From contig PNNB01000053.1 of assembly GCA_013823985.1 (NCBI GenBank), positions 1-36,103 of the forward strand: a stretch of DNA of 36,103 nt, given 5' to 3'. The notes under the pieces are model-generated. The model did no database searches and had not been told where the DNA came from. It saw nothing but the letters and a program-made list of their open reading frames with translations. The position numbers and the translations under genes are program-made. This DNA is from Sphingopyxis sp. (GTDB lineage Bacteria > Pseudomonadota > Alphaproteobacteria > Sphingomonadales > Sphingomonadaceae). Positions 1 through 7,647 of this stretch are shown here, in pieces. Each line of letters starts with the position of its first letter. Positions within the stretch are counted from its first letter, which is position 1.

Positions 1-2
1 AG

Positions 3-599
3 CCGACGCGGCTGGGGCCCGGCAACTGCGCCTATGTCCGCCAGCAGGAGCCGCTCGGGCTGGGTCATGCGATCTGGTGCGCGCGTTCGATCGTCGGCGA
101 CGAGCCTTTTGCGATCTTCCTGCCCGACGAGTTCATGCACGGATCGCCCGGCTGCATGAAGCAGATGGTCGATGCCTACCATCAGGTCGGCGGCAACCTG
201 ATCTCGGTGCTCGAAGTGCCGCGCGACCAGGTCTCCTCCTATGGCGTTATCGCCCCCGGCGCGCGCGACGGGGCGCTGACCGAAGTCACCGGGCTGGTCG
301 AGAAACCGTCGGTGGCCGACGCGCCGTCGAACCTGATCATCTCGGGCCGCTATATCCTCCAGCCCGAAGTGATGCGCGTGCTGGAAGGGCAGGAAAAGGG
401 CGCGGGCGGCGAGATCCAGCTGACCGACGCGATGGCAAGCATGATCGGTACCCAGCCGTTCCACGCCGTGACCTTTGATGGCGCGCGGTACGACTGCGGA
501 TCGAAGGCTGGATATATCCAGGCCAATCTGGCGGTCGCGCTCGAACGACCCGACATCGCCGCCGAAGTCCGTGCGTTTGCCATGGATTTGCTGAAGTAA
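3..599 (+). CDS. galU: UTP--glucose-1-phosphate uridylyltransferase (GalU), 5'-truncated by the window edge
   Basis: The reading frame is open from base 3, so the N-terminus lies outside the window. Read through the edge, it contains the family block QQEPLGLGHAIWCAR, then FLPDEF, the GLVEKP segment, SGRYIL and QLTDA, in the order expected of bacterial GalU. GalU makes UDP-glucose from UTP and glucose 1-phosphate in the cytoplasm; that sugar nucleotide feeds exopolysaccharide assembly, which fits the glycan cluster downstream and the phosphoglucomutase near 33-34.7 kb. The first internal ATG (135) is not the real start, because conserved sequence continues upstream of it. A GC-rich hairpin follows the TAA stop. 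The family call is secure. Confidence 0.95.
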   Translation, partial: PTRLGPGNCAYVRQQEPLGLGHAIWCARSIVGDEPFAIFLPDEFMHGSPGCMKQMVDAYHQVGGNLISVLEVPRDQVSSYGVIAPGARDGALTEVTGLVEKPSVADAPSNLIISGRYILQPEVMRVLEGQEKGAGGEIQLTDAMASMIGTQPFHAVTFDGARYDCGSKAGYIQANLAVALERPDIAAEVRAFAMDLLK

Positions 600-604
600 G
601 ACCG

Positions 605-633
605 GCGCGCCGCCGCGACCGCTCGCGGCGCGC
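605..633. terminator. GC-rich hairpin between convergent galU and protease genes
   Basis: GCGCGCCGC (605-613) is a perfect inverted match to GCGGCGCGC (625-633), leaving an 11-base loop. It fills the 33-base gap between two convergent stop codons and overlaps the first base of the minus-strand stop. No T tract follows on either side, so it is only a possible bidirectional terminator or transcript-end stabiliser. Confidence 0.45.
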
Positions 634-1133
634 TAGCGAACGAGCGTGAGGCGGTCGCCGTCGATATGAACGGCATCGAACTGTGCGAGCGCGTTTTGGC
701 CGAGCAGCGAGAGCCCGACGTCGCGCCGCGGGATTGCGGCTTTAAGATTTTTGATCGAATGGTCGCCGAACGCAACGTCCTTGATCACGATCCAGTCGAC
801 CGCCACCGGGCCGCCGGCGGTCATCACCGTGCCTGTGTCGCCGACCGCCGTATAGGAGTCGATTTTGCGGGCATCGGCGTGGCTCAGGATGACGTGGCTC
901 GCGCCGGTGTCGACAAGAAAGCGGATCGTTTTCGACCCAACCTTGCCGCCGATGTAGAATAGTCCATTGTCGTCGCGGCGCGTTTCCGCACTTCTTTGCG
1001 CTTCGTCACTGGCTGCTGGTGCGGCACTGACCGAAAAAGCGGTTGCGGCCAACCGCTGATCCTCTGGCGCGAGGAGGGATGCTGCGACAACCGCAGTTAC
1101 TACGCCTGCACAGAAGGTGAGACATTGCCGCAT
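633..1133 (-). CDS. TIGR02281-type clan AA (retropepsin-like) aspartic protease
   Basis: A 166-residue protein with a hydrophobic N-terminal segment (about residues 8-22, signal anchor or signal peptide) and a single retropepsin-type domain. The catalytic motif is visible as FLVDTGAS, with DTG at residues 75-77. It is followed by the flap-like region and by the LLGQNAL motif near the C-terminus that is typical of this bacterial family. Such proteins are single-domain and would act as dimers in the periplasm or at the membrane. The substrate is unknown. It converges on galU and lies 109 bp from the next minus-strand gene, so it could be read with the sorting genes, but no coupling is visible. 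The ATG at 1133 has no strong ribosome-binding site. Confidence 0.85.
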   Translation of the reverse strand: MRQCLTFCAGVVTAVVAASLLAPEDQRLAATAFSVSAAPAASDEAQRSAETRRDDNGLFYIGGKVGSKTIRFLVDTGASHVILSHADARKIDSYTAVGDTGTVMTAGGPVAVDWIVIKDVAFGDHSIKNLKAAIPRRDVGLSLLGQNALAQFDAVHIDGDRLTLVR

Positions 1134-1242
1134 GGGGCCGCATTAACGGCAACGATTTCAGCTTCCGTTTCACGGCATGATTAACGGGCCGTTAGGGATT
1201 CGAGCCACGCCGCGCGGATGCGGCTGATGCAATCCTGCGATA

Positions 1243-2127
1243 TCAAGCAACCAAGGCGGTGCGCTCTTCTTCGAGCTTTTTGATGCGCCGGGTCTGCATC
1301 CGCCCGAAAATGATCAGAAACGCGGCCAGGATCGTCCATTGGATTGCCTGCAGCCAATAACGGATTTTGAGCGAGTATTCGTCGCGGTACAGCGTGTAGT
1401 AGGGATCGCTGATCCCAACCCCAAGCGAATTGAACAGAACGCGCGCAGTGCCCGGCAAGCCGCCCTGGACGAGTATTCCAGACCATGCGGGCCGCTGTGT
1501 GATGGTTGCGAGCTGCGTTCTATTCTTGGCTTCGAGCTGCACGAAAACGCGCGCGAGGCGGCCATCTCCAGCGGCGCGGTAGGGCGCAAATGCCATCCGA
1601 TCGTCACCGATAAACCAGTCTTGTCCAAAAAAGACAATCGTCCCGATCTCTCCGCCGACCAAGCGGGCCGGGCCTTCCTTGACCGCAATCGTCCCAAGAT
1701 CGCTGGCTGCAATCGTTTGCGCATTGCCCTGCGGGCTTGGCAACAGGAACAGCACAAAGACGACAAAACCAACGACCACCACAGCCGTCGCAGCGGCAAA
1801 ACTGTACAATATGGTCCGCAGCTTCTTGCCGCGCTTGATCTGCAGGATCAGTGCCTCGTCGAGGCTCTGTTCTTCCTGTTCGCGGCGACGAAGGAACCGC
1901 AGGACAAGCCATGCCGGGAGGGCGGCGAGGCCAAAAAGGAACAAGAAGGTCAGCAGCGGCGCGTAGGCGCCGAAATAATGAATCTGGAGCTCTGCAAGTC
2001 TGCCAAAAAATCCACGATAGTTCATCGCTTCCCACAGGAAGTATATCCCTGCGAGACCAAGCCAAGCCTGTGCGGCCAGCTTCAAAAGCGGAGACCGCTT
2101 CGACGATTTCATCGCTTGGACGTTCAA
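1243..2127 (-). CDS. Unrecognised four-helix membrane protein coupled to a PEP-CTERM gene
   Basis: I do not recognise this 294-residue protein. Hydrophobic segments are at about 17-35, 52-78, 107-130 and 260-276. Between the last two lies a roughly 130-residue soluble stretch, probably periplasmic, and a charged, Lys/Arg/Glu-rich tail closes the protein. A basic loop (about 79-105) separates helices 2 and 3. The TTG start at 2127 overlaps the TGA of the PEP-CTERM gene by four bases (TTGA), which indicates translational coupling; an ATG at 2112 is the alternative start. Neither has a clear Shine-Dalgarno. Its position in the exosortase module suggests a role with the PEP-CTERM protein or in polysaccharide export, but that is inference from context only. 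Confidence 0.8.
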   Translation of the reverse strand: MNVQAMKSSKRSPLLKLAAQAWLGLAGIYFLWEAMNYRGFFGRLAELQIHYFGAYAPLLTFLFLFGLAALPAWLVLRFLRRREQEEQSLDEALILQIKRGKKLRTILYSFAAATAVVVVGFVVFVLFLLPSPQGNAQTIAASDLGTIAVKEGPARLVGGEIGTIVFFGQDWFIGDDRMAFAPYRAAGDGRLARVFVQLEAKNRTQLATITQRPAWSGILVQGGLPGTARVLFNSLGVGISDPYYTLYRDEYSLKIRYWLQAIQWTILAAFLIIFGRMQTRRIKKLEEERTALVA

Positions 2128-2822
2128 CGCAGTGCGCGAGCCGTCACGGGTTGCAGCGCCCGTCGCCCGTTTCGGCGGCGCAGAACGGCGCCAATACCGA
2201 AAAACCCGAGGATCAGTGAAAGCCAGGTCGCGGGCTCGGGAATCGCACTAACCGGATCGGTTCCAGGCTGTCCGCCCGGGTCGCCACCTGTGTTGCCGCC
2301 GCCGGTTCCGCCACCAGTTCCGCCGCCATTGGCGGGCGGAGGGAGGCTGGCAGAAAACACCGGCGTTGCCGTTGGCCCGAGCGCGGGGCCAAGCGAAGCA
2401 AAGGTTGCCGGTGTCCCGGCAGCCGGTGCAAATGCATCGGTGACAGCCGCCACGGTGGCGGCGTCGGCCGGGGTGCCTCCAATCGCTGCGGCGGGCGCTG
2501 CCACCGCCGGATCGACGCCGCGGGCAGCGACTGTGTTGAAATCCCGCTCGCGCAGGGCGCGGCGAATTCGGTTCCGCGGAACGCGGGTGGCGTTGCCAAC
2601 CCGGACCACAGCATCGGGATTGTCGGCATAGGAACCGTCGTCGGCCTCGTCCGACGGCGGAATCGCCATGGCCGCCATGGCGCTCGGCGCGGCACCAGGC
2701 ATCTGGATAATGGCACGGTCCTCAAGGCGGCTGAAGCCGATAAGAGCGACACCAAGGAGCAGGAGGACGCGTGTCTTCCTGTAGCTCGCTGGCGCTTTTG
2801 GCGCGGCCCCTTCGATCGTCAC
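2124..2822 (-). CDS. PEP-CTERM sorting-domain protein, Gly/Ala/Pro-rich
   Basis: The C-terminus carries a full PEP-CTERM signal: PEPATWLSLILGFFG, a hydrophobic helix, then LRRRNGRR. Exosortases cut such tails. A hydrophobic segment (LLLLGVALIGF) near the N-terminus can act as export signal. The middle is low complexity, Ala/Pro-rich and then a run of GGGTGGG-type repeats just before the sorting signal, like a flexible spacer; no enzymatic domain is visible. I chose the GTG at 2822 because GAGAGG sits six bases upstream; an in-frame TTG at 2882 would add 20 residues but has no ribosome-binding site. The gene is coupled to the downstream membrane protein and sits 146 bp below the EpsD-like isomerase. 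It is a probable exosortase substrate. Confidence 0.85.
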   Translation of the reverse strand: MTIEGAAPKAPASYRKTRVLLLLGVALIGFSRLEDRAIIQMPGAAPSAMAAMAIPPSDEADDGSYADNPDAVVRVGNATRVPRNRIRRALRERDFNTVAARGVDPAVAAPAAAIGGTPADAATVAAVTDAFAPAAGTPATFASLGPALGPTATPVFSASLPPPANGGGTGGGTGGGNTGGDPGGQPGTDPVSAIPEPATWLSLILGFFGIGAVLRRRNGRRALQPVTARALR

Positions 2823-2968
2823 GGCAACCCTCTCTTTCGACTCGCGACGCTTATGCGCGGTAGTTGACGGTATATCAACCAATTAGCTGTCTCAGCGTGG
2901 CACATCTTTTCCATCGGTCTGTGTTGGTCCCGCGCTATGGCGCCGCGACCAGCATGATGTTTCGCCGG

Positions 2969-3811
2969 TTATTTTGCGGCGGTCTTTTTGGGCAACGGCG
3001 CCAGCCCGTCCTGATAGGTGATATTGGCCTTGGCCTTGGCCTCGTCGAGCCGGGTGCGCAGAACCTTGCCGATGCTCTCTGCGCGCATGGTCTGCGCCGC
3101 CATCGGGCTGGCCTGCTGCTCGGTGGTCGGCACCGGCTGACGGCCGGTAATGACGCTGACGACGACCTTGCCCTGCATCGGGATGATGAACGGCTCGCCC
3201 GCCGGGAGTGCAAGGATCTGGTTGAGCACTGGCGTCGGGATATTTCCCGAATCCATGCTGTTGGCGCCCTTCGCATAGTCGATCTTGAAGCTTTTCAGCG
3301 TTTCCTCGACATCGGCCAGCGATTTGTCGGCTTCGAGCGCTTTCAGGATTTTCGGATCGCTGGGGAAGTCGAAGCTGATCTGATCGACGAGATAGGCGGT
3401 GCGCTGGCTGAATTTGCCGGGATTGTCGGCGAGATATTTCTTCACCGAAGCGGCGTCGGGAACGCGCACGGTGTCGGCGGTTTTCACCCCGTACATCTGG
3501 ACCAGCAGCTCTTCCTTGAGACGCCGTTCGCGGATGACGTACATCGGATCGCGATCGAGGCCGTCCTCCTTGGCGACTTGCGCCATCAGGCGGCGATCGA
3601 TGATCTGCTGCAGGATCTGACGGCGGATCGCTTCCTTGTCGCCGACCGGCGGCGCGGGAAGCTCGGCGATTTCGGCGTTAAGTTCCTGCTGGGTAATTTC
3701 TTCGCCGTTGACGACCGCGACGACCTGGCCGGTCGGTTCGCTGCTGCAGGCATGGAGGGCGATGAACGCCGCGCCGGCCAATGCCAGTCTTGCAGTTATG
3801 GTATAATTCAC
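2969..3811 (-). CDS. EpsD-like peptidyl-prolyl cis-trans isomerase (PpiC/SurA type) lipoprotein
   Basis: A 280-residue protein with a lipoprotein signal ending LHAC (lipobox cysteine at residue 22). It continues with the SurA/PpiC-type N-terminal start VVAVVNGEEIT and a helical chaperone region containing QILQQIIDRRLMAQ. The C-terminal part, with PTPVLNQILALPAGE and a final beta-hairpin, resembles a parvulin domain. EpsD-family isomerases occur with exosortases in polysaccharide loci and probably help fold exported or outer-membrane parts. The GTG start at 3811 follows a strong AGGGGG ribosome-binding site. It is divergent from the small accessory gene and upstream of the PEP-CTERM gene on the same strand. 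The C-terminus is basic and Lys/Ala-rich. Confidence 0.85.
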   Translation of the reverse strand: MNYTITARLALAGAAFIALHACSSEPTGQVVAVVNGEEITQQELNAEIAELPAPPVGDKEAIRRQILQQIIDRRLMAQVAKEDGLDRDPMYVIRERRLKEELLVQMYGVKTADTVRVPDAASVKKYLADNPGKFSQRTAYLVDQISFDFPSDPKILKALEADKSLADVEETLKSFKIDYAKGANSMDSGNIPTPVLNQILALPAGEPFIIPMQGKVVVSVITGRQPVPTTEQQASPMAAQTMRAESIGKVLRTRLDEAKAKANITYQDGLAPLPKKTAAK

Positions 3812-3834
3812 TTACGCCCCCTAAGGATCGCAGA

Positions 3835-3847
3835 TCGCAAATTGCGA
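3835..3847. promoter_or_regulatory. Operator-like inverted repeat in a divergent promoter region
   Basis: TCGCAA (3835-3840), one central base, then TTGCGA (3842-3847) forms a perfect dyad between the divergent isomerase and accessory-protein genes. A partial direct copy (ATCGCAG) lies just before it. The position, 24 bases upstream of the isomerase start, suits a regulator-binding site. No regulator has been identified. Confidence 0.35.
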
Positions 3848-3915
3848 ATTTCTGCCCTGAAATTAAACGGGTGCCATAGCGACACTTAAGACTACTTTAC
3901 AACGAGGATTCCGAA

Positions 3916-4170
3916 TTGGAAACTGTCTACGATTGGGTCACCGTCGCCGTCTTCGTGGCATTGGCCGTGCTGTTCTTGCAGCGGTCGTCCGAAGAGGAGC
4001 CGCGTGATAAAATCTATCATTATCTGCCGCCCGCCGTGGGCTGCGCCGTTTCCAACTATCTGGGGAATGAGGGCTATATGATCCCGGCCGTGCTGGTGAT
4101 CGTCGCGGTCATGGCCTATATCTATCATTTCCTGAAGCCGTTCGCGGCCGCGGATGAAAAGATCGGTTAA
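3916..4170 (+). CDS. Small exosortase-system accessory membrane protein (XrtV-accessory-like)
   Basis: An 84-residue protein with two hydrophobic segments (about 7-21 and 57-74) joined by a short polar loop containing DKIYHYLPPAVGCAVSNYLGN. It faces the exosortase gene tail-to-tail with a 5-bp gap and diverges from the EpsD-like isomerase. This size, topology and setting match the small accessory proteins found beside V-type exosortases in sphingomonads; I make that assignment from memory of the family and from context, not from a catalytic motif. The start is TTG at 3916, preceded by GAGG at 3904-3907. Function is unknown; a partner or stabiliser of the exosortase is the likely role. Confidence 0.75.
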   Translation: METVYDWVTVAVFVALAVLFLQRSSEEEPRDKIYHYLPPAVGCAVSNYLGNEGYMIPAVLVIVAVMAYIYHFLKPFAAADEKIG

Positions 4171-4175
4171 GCTTT

Positions 4176-5084
4176 TTAAACTTTTTGTCTGCGGCGCTGC
4201 TTCCAGCCCAGGCTTTGCTGCACCGCCAGATCGAGCAAGTAGATCGTTGCCAGCGAGATGGCGAAGGTCGTCATCCCCGCAAAATTGTGCAGGAACCCCT
4301 GCGCCGCTGCTTCGCCGCCATGATAGGTGATCAGGATCAGCAAAAGCACCCGCATCATGTTCGAAAAGATCGCGATCGGCACCGCGGCGGCGATCAGCAG
4401 CACCATGTAACGCCAATTGGCGCGGTGGCTGAGATAGACATAGAATAAAGTGAGCGCCGTCAGCGTGATCAGCGAATTGAGTCCGGCGCAGGCCGCCGCG
4501 ACGAGCAACTGATATTGGCCGATCTGGATCATCACCCCCGCACTGGCGATCGGGTAGCCGACAAAGTGGAGCAGCGACACCGCACTTTCGCTGATCCACA
4601 TTTTCAGCGGATTGGTGAGCGCCGCGACCAGGCTGTCGGGCAGCGGCACCGCGAACAGCAGGTAAAAGAGCGGGAACCACAGGATTTGCAGCGCGCGTGC
4701 GCCAATGTAGCTGTACAAGACCGCGACGAACAGCGCGTACAGGGCATAGACCTCCAGCTCGATCACCGCCGCGGTGCGGAACAGGATGAGGGCGGCGGCC
4801 ATCGCGATAATGGCGCCATAGGCGCGCCACGCGGGCGGTGCCCGCCGCACCGCCGCCGTTTCGGGCAGCATCTTGACCAGGAGCCAGAGCCCCGAGGCGA
4901 GCACCAGCGGGCCGTGCGATCCTTGTTCGGTCGACCAGCTTTCGGTGGTGATGAAGCGCCAGGTGGGAAAGGTGATCGCGGCCAGCCCCAGCATCGCCGG
5001 CCAGCAATGCTGCAACCAAGCCCACGATACGCGCTTCACGGATTTGGTGCCCGAAGAGTGCAAGTTCGACTTTCGCTTTTGCAT
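4176..5084 (-). CDS. xrtV: Exosortase (XrtV-like), membrane transpeptidase for PEP-CTERM proteins
   Basis: A polytopic membrane protein with the exosortase catalytic triad: Cys in VAAACAGLNSL (residue 199 from the start used here), Arg in NMMRVLLLI (245) and His in FLHNFAGM (266). At least eight hydrophobic segments are visible. Exosortases cleave PEP-CTERM tails at the membrane and probably transfer the protein to a glycan or other acceptor. The V subtype is inferred from the V-type-looking EpsI, the small accessory gene and the sphingomonad setting. I prefer the ATG at 5084 because the upstream extension to a GTG at 5240 (52 more residues) is polar, has weaker GC3 and lies before the first helix. 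No start has a good ribosome-binding site. Confidence 0.88.
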   Translation of the reverse strand: MQKRKSNLHSSGTKSVKRVSWAWLQHCWPAMLGLAAITFPTWRFITTESWSTEQGSHGPLVLASGLWLLVKMLPETAAVRRAPPAWRAYGAIIAMAAALILFRTAAVIELEVYALYALFVAVLYSYIGARALQILWFPLFYLLFAVPLPDSLVAALTNPLKMWISESAVSLLHFVGYPIASAGVMIQIGQYQLLVAAACAGLNSLITLTALTLFYVYLSHRANWRYMVLLIAAAVPIAIFSNMMRVLLLILITYHGGEAAAQGFLHNFAGMTTFAISLATIYLLDLAVQQSLGWKQRRRQKV

Positions 5085-5269
5085 CGGGCAAGAATGTCGG
5101 CCCGCCACCGCGGCGGATTTGACGCTCTCCCAAGGCTTTGCATCTAGCAAAGGTTCTGCCGAGGACGCAAGCTGTGTGAACATAGCTGGCCCGCTGCCAT
5201 TGCCGACGGTCCCGAATCCAGACAGCATGTCTTGCCGCACAGCGTTTCTTTACCCGCGCGGCGCATTGT

Positions 5270-5288
5270 TTTCGCTCGACAAGCGAAA
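5270..5288. promoter_or_regulatory. Inverted repeat in the exosortase/wzx divergent region
   Basis: TTTCGCT (5270-5276) and AGCGAAA (5282-5288) are perfect inverted arms around a 5-base loop. They lie between the minus-strand exosortase and plus-strand wzx genes. No T tract follows, so an operator or a 5'-UTR hairpin is more likely than a terminator. Nothing identifies the regulator. Confidence 0.3.
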
Positions 5289-5353
5289 GCCGGGTGGTAC
5301 CGCACTGAGCGACCGCGTCGGCATCAGCAACAATCGGATCGGGCCTGAATTCC

Positions 5354-6724
5354 GTGCAAGTGAAGCAGCGATTGGCATTTCTGAAATCGTTGGTGCTGGG
5401 CCAGGATGCGACATCGTCGCTGCGCAGCCGCGCGGTCCACTCGGGCGCGTGGATCGGCGTCGGGTTCGGCATCCAAAAGGTGCTGCAGCTGGGCTCCAAC
5501 CTGATTCTGACGCGACTGCTGTTTCCCGAAGCATTCGGGTTGATGGCGCTGGCCACCGTGTTCCTCGTCGGTTTGCAAATGTTTTCCGACATCGGCCTGA
5601 AACCCGCGGTCATTCGCGACCCGCGCGGCGATGATCCTGAATTTCTCAACACCGCCTGGACAATTCAGGTTGTGCGCGGCTTGCTCCTCTGCGTCATCGG
5701 CGCCGCAATCGCCTATCCGCTATCGCTGATTTATGAACAGCCGATCCTATTCCCGCTGCTGGCGGTGCTCAGCACCACGGCGGCGATAAATGGGTTCATG
5801 TCCATCGGCATGGCAACGGCGGAGCGGCGGCTGGATTTCCGGACGATTACGATCGTTCAACTGGTCGGACAGCTTGTGTCAATCATTCTCCTCGTCACCT
5901 TGGCTTATTTTTGGCGATCAGTCTGGGCATTGGCGGTAGCGAATGTGATCAGCAGCGCTGCGACGGTAGCAATAGCCTATGCGGTGCTGCCCCGGCATCG
6001 GCATCAGTTTATGCTGGACGGGGAATCCACGAAGTCGTTGATCCATTTTGGGCGTTGGATGCTGTTTTCGACCTTGGCAACCTATTTGGGGGGAGAGGGT
6101 CTGAAGGCTGTTCAGGGAGGCCTTCTCACACCAGCCGAGTTTGGAATTTTGGCGATCGCATACACGATTGCGGGCATCCCCAACGACTTGGCTCTTAAAC
6201 TATCAGGATCGATCGGTCTTCCCGTTCTGGCCGAGACATATTTGAACGCTCCGCAGAATGCGCGCGCGATACTGCACGCGCTTCGCTTGCGCACACTTGG
6301 GGTTTCACTCCTTCTATACGCCAGCGTTATGATCTTGGCCGAGCCGCTCATCCGAATTTTGTATGATTCGCGATACCATGAGGCTGGTGTCTATCTGATC
6401 GTTTTGTCGCTCGCTAACGCCATTGCGTCTGTCGGGCAAGGCTATACAGCCGCAATTTTGGCAATTGGAAGGGCACCACAATATTTTTTCCTAATGACAG
6501 CATCAGCGTTGCTTAGAATAGTAGGAATGTTGTTAGGATTCTACGCAAATGACATCATCGGAATGCTGTATGGCGTGAGTATAGCCAATATCATATTGGT
6601 AATTCTTGTTTGGATTTCTGCCTATAATTTTGAATTTTTGGACTTAAAATTGGACTTCCAGTTCCTTAGCATAATTTTTCTAATATGGATTTCGTCTGTT
6701 TATTTTATACCAGAAATTTATTGA
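5354..6724 (+). CDS. Wzx-type lipopolysaccharide/exopolysaccharide flippase
   Basis: A 456-residue polytopic protein with about 12 hydrophobic helices, of the Polysacc_synt/MOP flippase superfamily. It opens with the typical SGAWIGVGFGIQKVLQLGSNLILTRLL-type segment, followed by PEAFGLMALATVF. It would move the lipid-linked repeat unit across the inner membrane before Wzy polymerises it. It is the first gene of a plus-strand group with the Caps_synth-type and GT4 transferases. The start is GTG at 5354. The 5' half is GC-rich like the rest of the locus, but from about 6480 the gene becomes strongly AT-rich (17 G/C in the 60 bases 6601-6660). This suggests a recombination join inside the gene. 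Confidence 0.92.
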   Translation: MQVKQRLAFLKSLVLGQDATSSLRSRAVHSGAWIGVGFGIQKVLQLGSNLILTRLLFPEAFGLMALATVFLVGLQMFSDIGLKPAVIRDPRGDDPEFLNTAWTIQVVRGLLLCVIGAAIAYPLSLIYEQPILFPLLAVLSTTAAINGFMSIGMATAERRLDFRTITIVQLVGQLVSIILLVTLAYFWRSVWALAVANVISSAATVAIAYAVLPRHRHQFMLDGESTKSLIHFGRWMLFSTLATYLGGEGLKAVQGGLLTPAEFGILAIAYTIAGIPNDLALKLSGSIGLPVLAETYLNAPQNARAILHALRLRTLGVSLLLYASVMILAEPLIRILYDSRYHEAGVYLIVLSLANAIASVGQGYTAAILAIGRAPQYFFLMTASALLRIVGMLLGFYANDIIGMLYGVSIANIILVILVWISAYNFEFLDLKLDFQFLSIIFLIWISSVYFIPEIY

Positions 6725-6777
6725 CGTCCATAGACCCGAAATTTCTTATCGTACTGGTTTTATAGAAGGCGATCTTT

Positions 6778-7647
6778 ATGAATATATGGAGCGCTTGGCT
6801 TCAAGGTAGGAAAAATGCACCCAAGCATGTTCAGAGTATTTTTGATCTGTGGGAAAACCTAAATCCATCTTCAACATTCACGGTGCTCGAAAATGAACAA
6901 GTGGATGCCATCTTAAGTGAGATGGGGGTGAGCACTTCGCGAATGACGCCGCAGGTCAAGACTGATATCGCAAGAACGTATCTGCTGGCAAAGCACGGTG
7001 GGGCTTGGGTAGACTCTACGCTGCTTCCCACACAACCGCTCGAGGACTGGCTAGTTCCCGACCTGCGACGCCAAGGTTTTTTTGCTTTCCGTTCTACCGG
7101 GCGACCGGAGCTCGTTTTGCAAAACTGGTTTCTGTACGCGGACAAAGGCAACGCACTGATAAAGGCTTGGCTAGAGCTTTATTGTGACTATTTCCGCGTA
7201 AAGCGGTTCCCGCCGAACTCTAAGCGAATTTTTTTCAGTCGGCACGCTCTGGATTATGCCCGGTTCAATCGAGCAGAGCGACACCGCGATTCTTTGTTCT
7301 TCGTCGATCCAAAAAGGGGGCGTTCGTGCCGAATGTACCCTTATGCTTTCCATAACTTCACGTTGGCCTATCTGCTAAAGACGGACGAACAATTGGCCGA
7401 GCTATGGTCTGGTGTCCCCACTCTGTTCCATGTCCAGCCCAGCCTGATCGGCCATTGTGCCGGTGACGCAGAAACGCCCGATGACACTTTGCTTCGCTTG
7501 TCTCTGAGCCTCCTCCCCAGCGCGCCTGTGCACAAACTCAACCATCGCGACGTGCGATTTGCCACCCTGATCGATCACGCCAAATCCGAAGGCCTGATCG
7601 AAACCGGGGATGGTTGCTTGCTCAGCTATACGGAACTCCGCTCTTGA
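6778..7647 (+). CDS. Capsular polysaccharide synthesis-type glycosyltransferase (Caps_synth, GT32-like)
   Basis: A 289-residue soluble protein. It opens with the family pattern IWSAWLQGRKNAPKHV...W..LNP and has the GT32-like signature KTDIARTYLLAKHGG followed by AWVDS (D63 and D79), where the aspartates bind sugar nucleotide and metal in related enzymes. It probably adds one sugar to the growing lipid-linked unit; donor and linkage cannot be read from sequence. A good ribosome-binding site (GAAGG, 6765-6769) precedes the ATG. Its stop overlaps the next ATG by one base (TGATG), so the two are translationally coupled. The first part is AT-richer than the locus average, consistent with acquired DNA. 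Confidence 0.85.
   Translation: MNIWSAWLQGRKNAPKHVQSIFDLWENLNPSSTFTVLENEQVDAILSEMGVSTSRMTPQVKTDIARTYLLAKHGGAWVDSTLLPTQPLEDWLVPDLRRQGFFAFRSTGRPELVLQNWFLYADKGNALIKAWLELYCDYFRVKRFPPNSKRIFFSRHALDYARFNRAERHRDSLFFVDPKRGRSCRMYPYAFHNFTLAYLLKTDEQLAELWSGVPTLFHVQPSLIGHCAGDAETPDDTLLRLSLSLLPSAPVHKLNHRDVRFATLIDHAKSEGLIETGDGCLLSYTELRS

Noticed and set aside
1339..2631. 430-residue open frame on the plus strand
   Set aside because: It is antisense to the four-helix membrane protein and the PEP-CTERM gene, whose hydrophobic helices and sorting tail are clearly the real products.
2864..3889. 341-residue open frame on the plus strand
   Set aside because: It is antisense to the EpsD-like isomerase, which has a lipobox and a strong ribosome-binding site; the plus frame has none.
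3892..5652. 586-residue open frame on the minus strand
   Set aside because: It overlaps the exosortase, accessory and wzx genes in another frame, is rich in Arg/Pro/Asp in the way of high-GC shadows, and shows no family motif.
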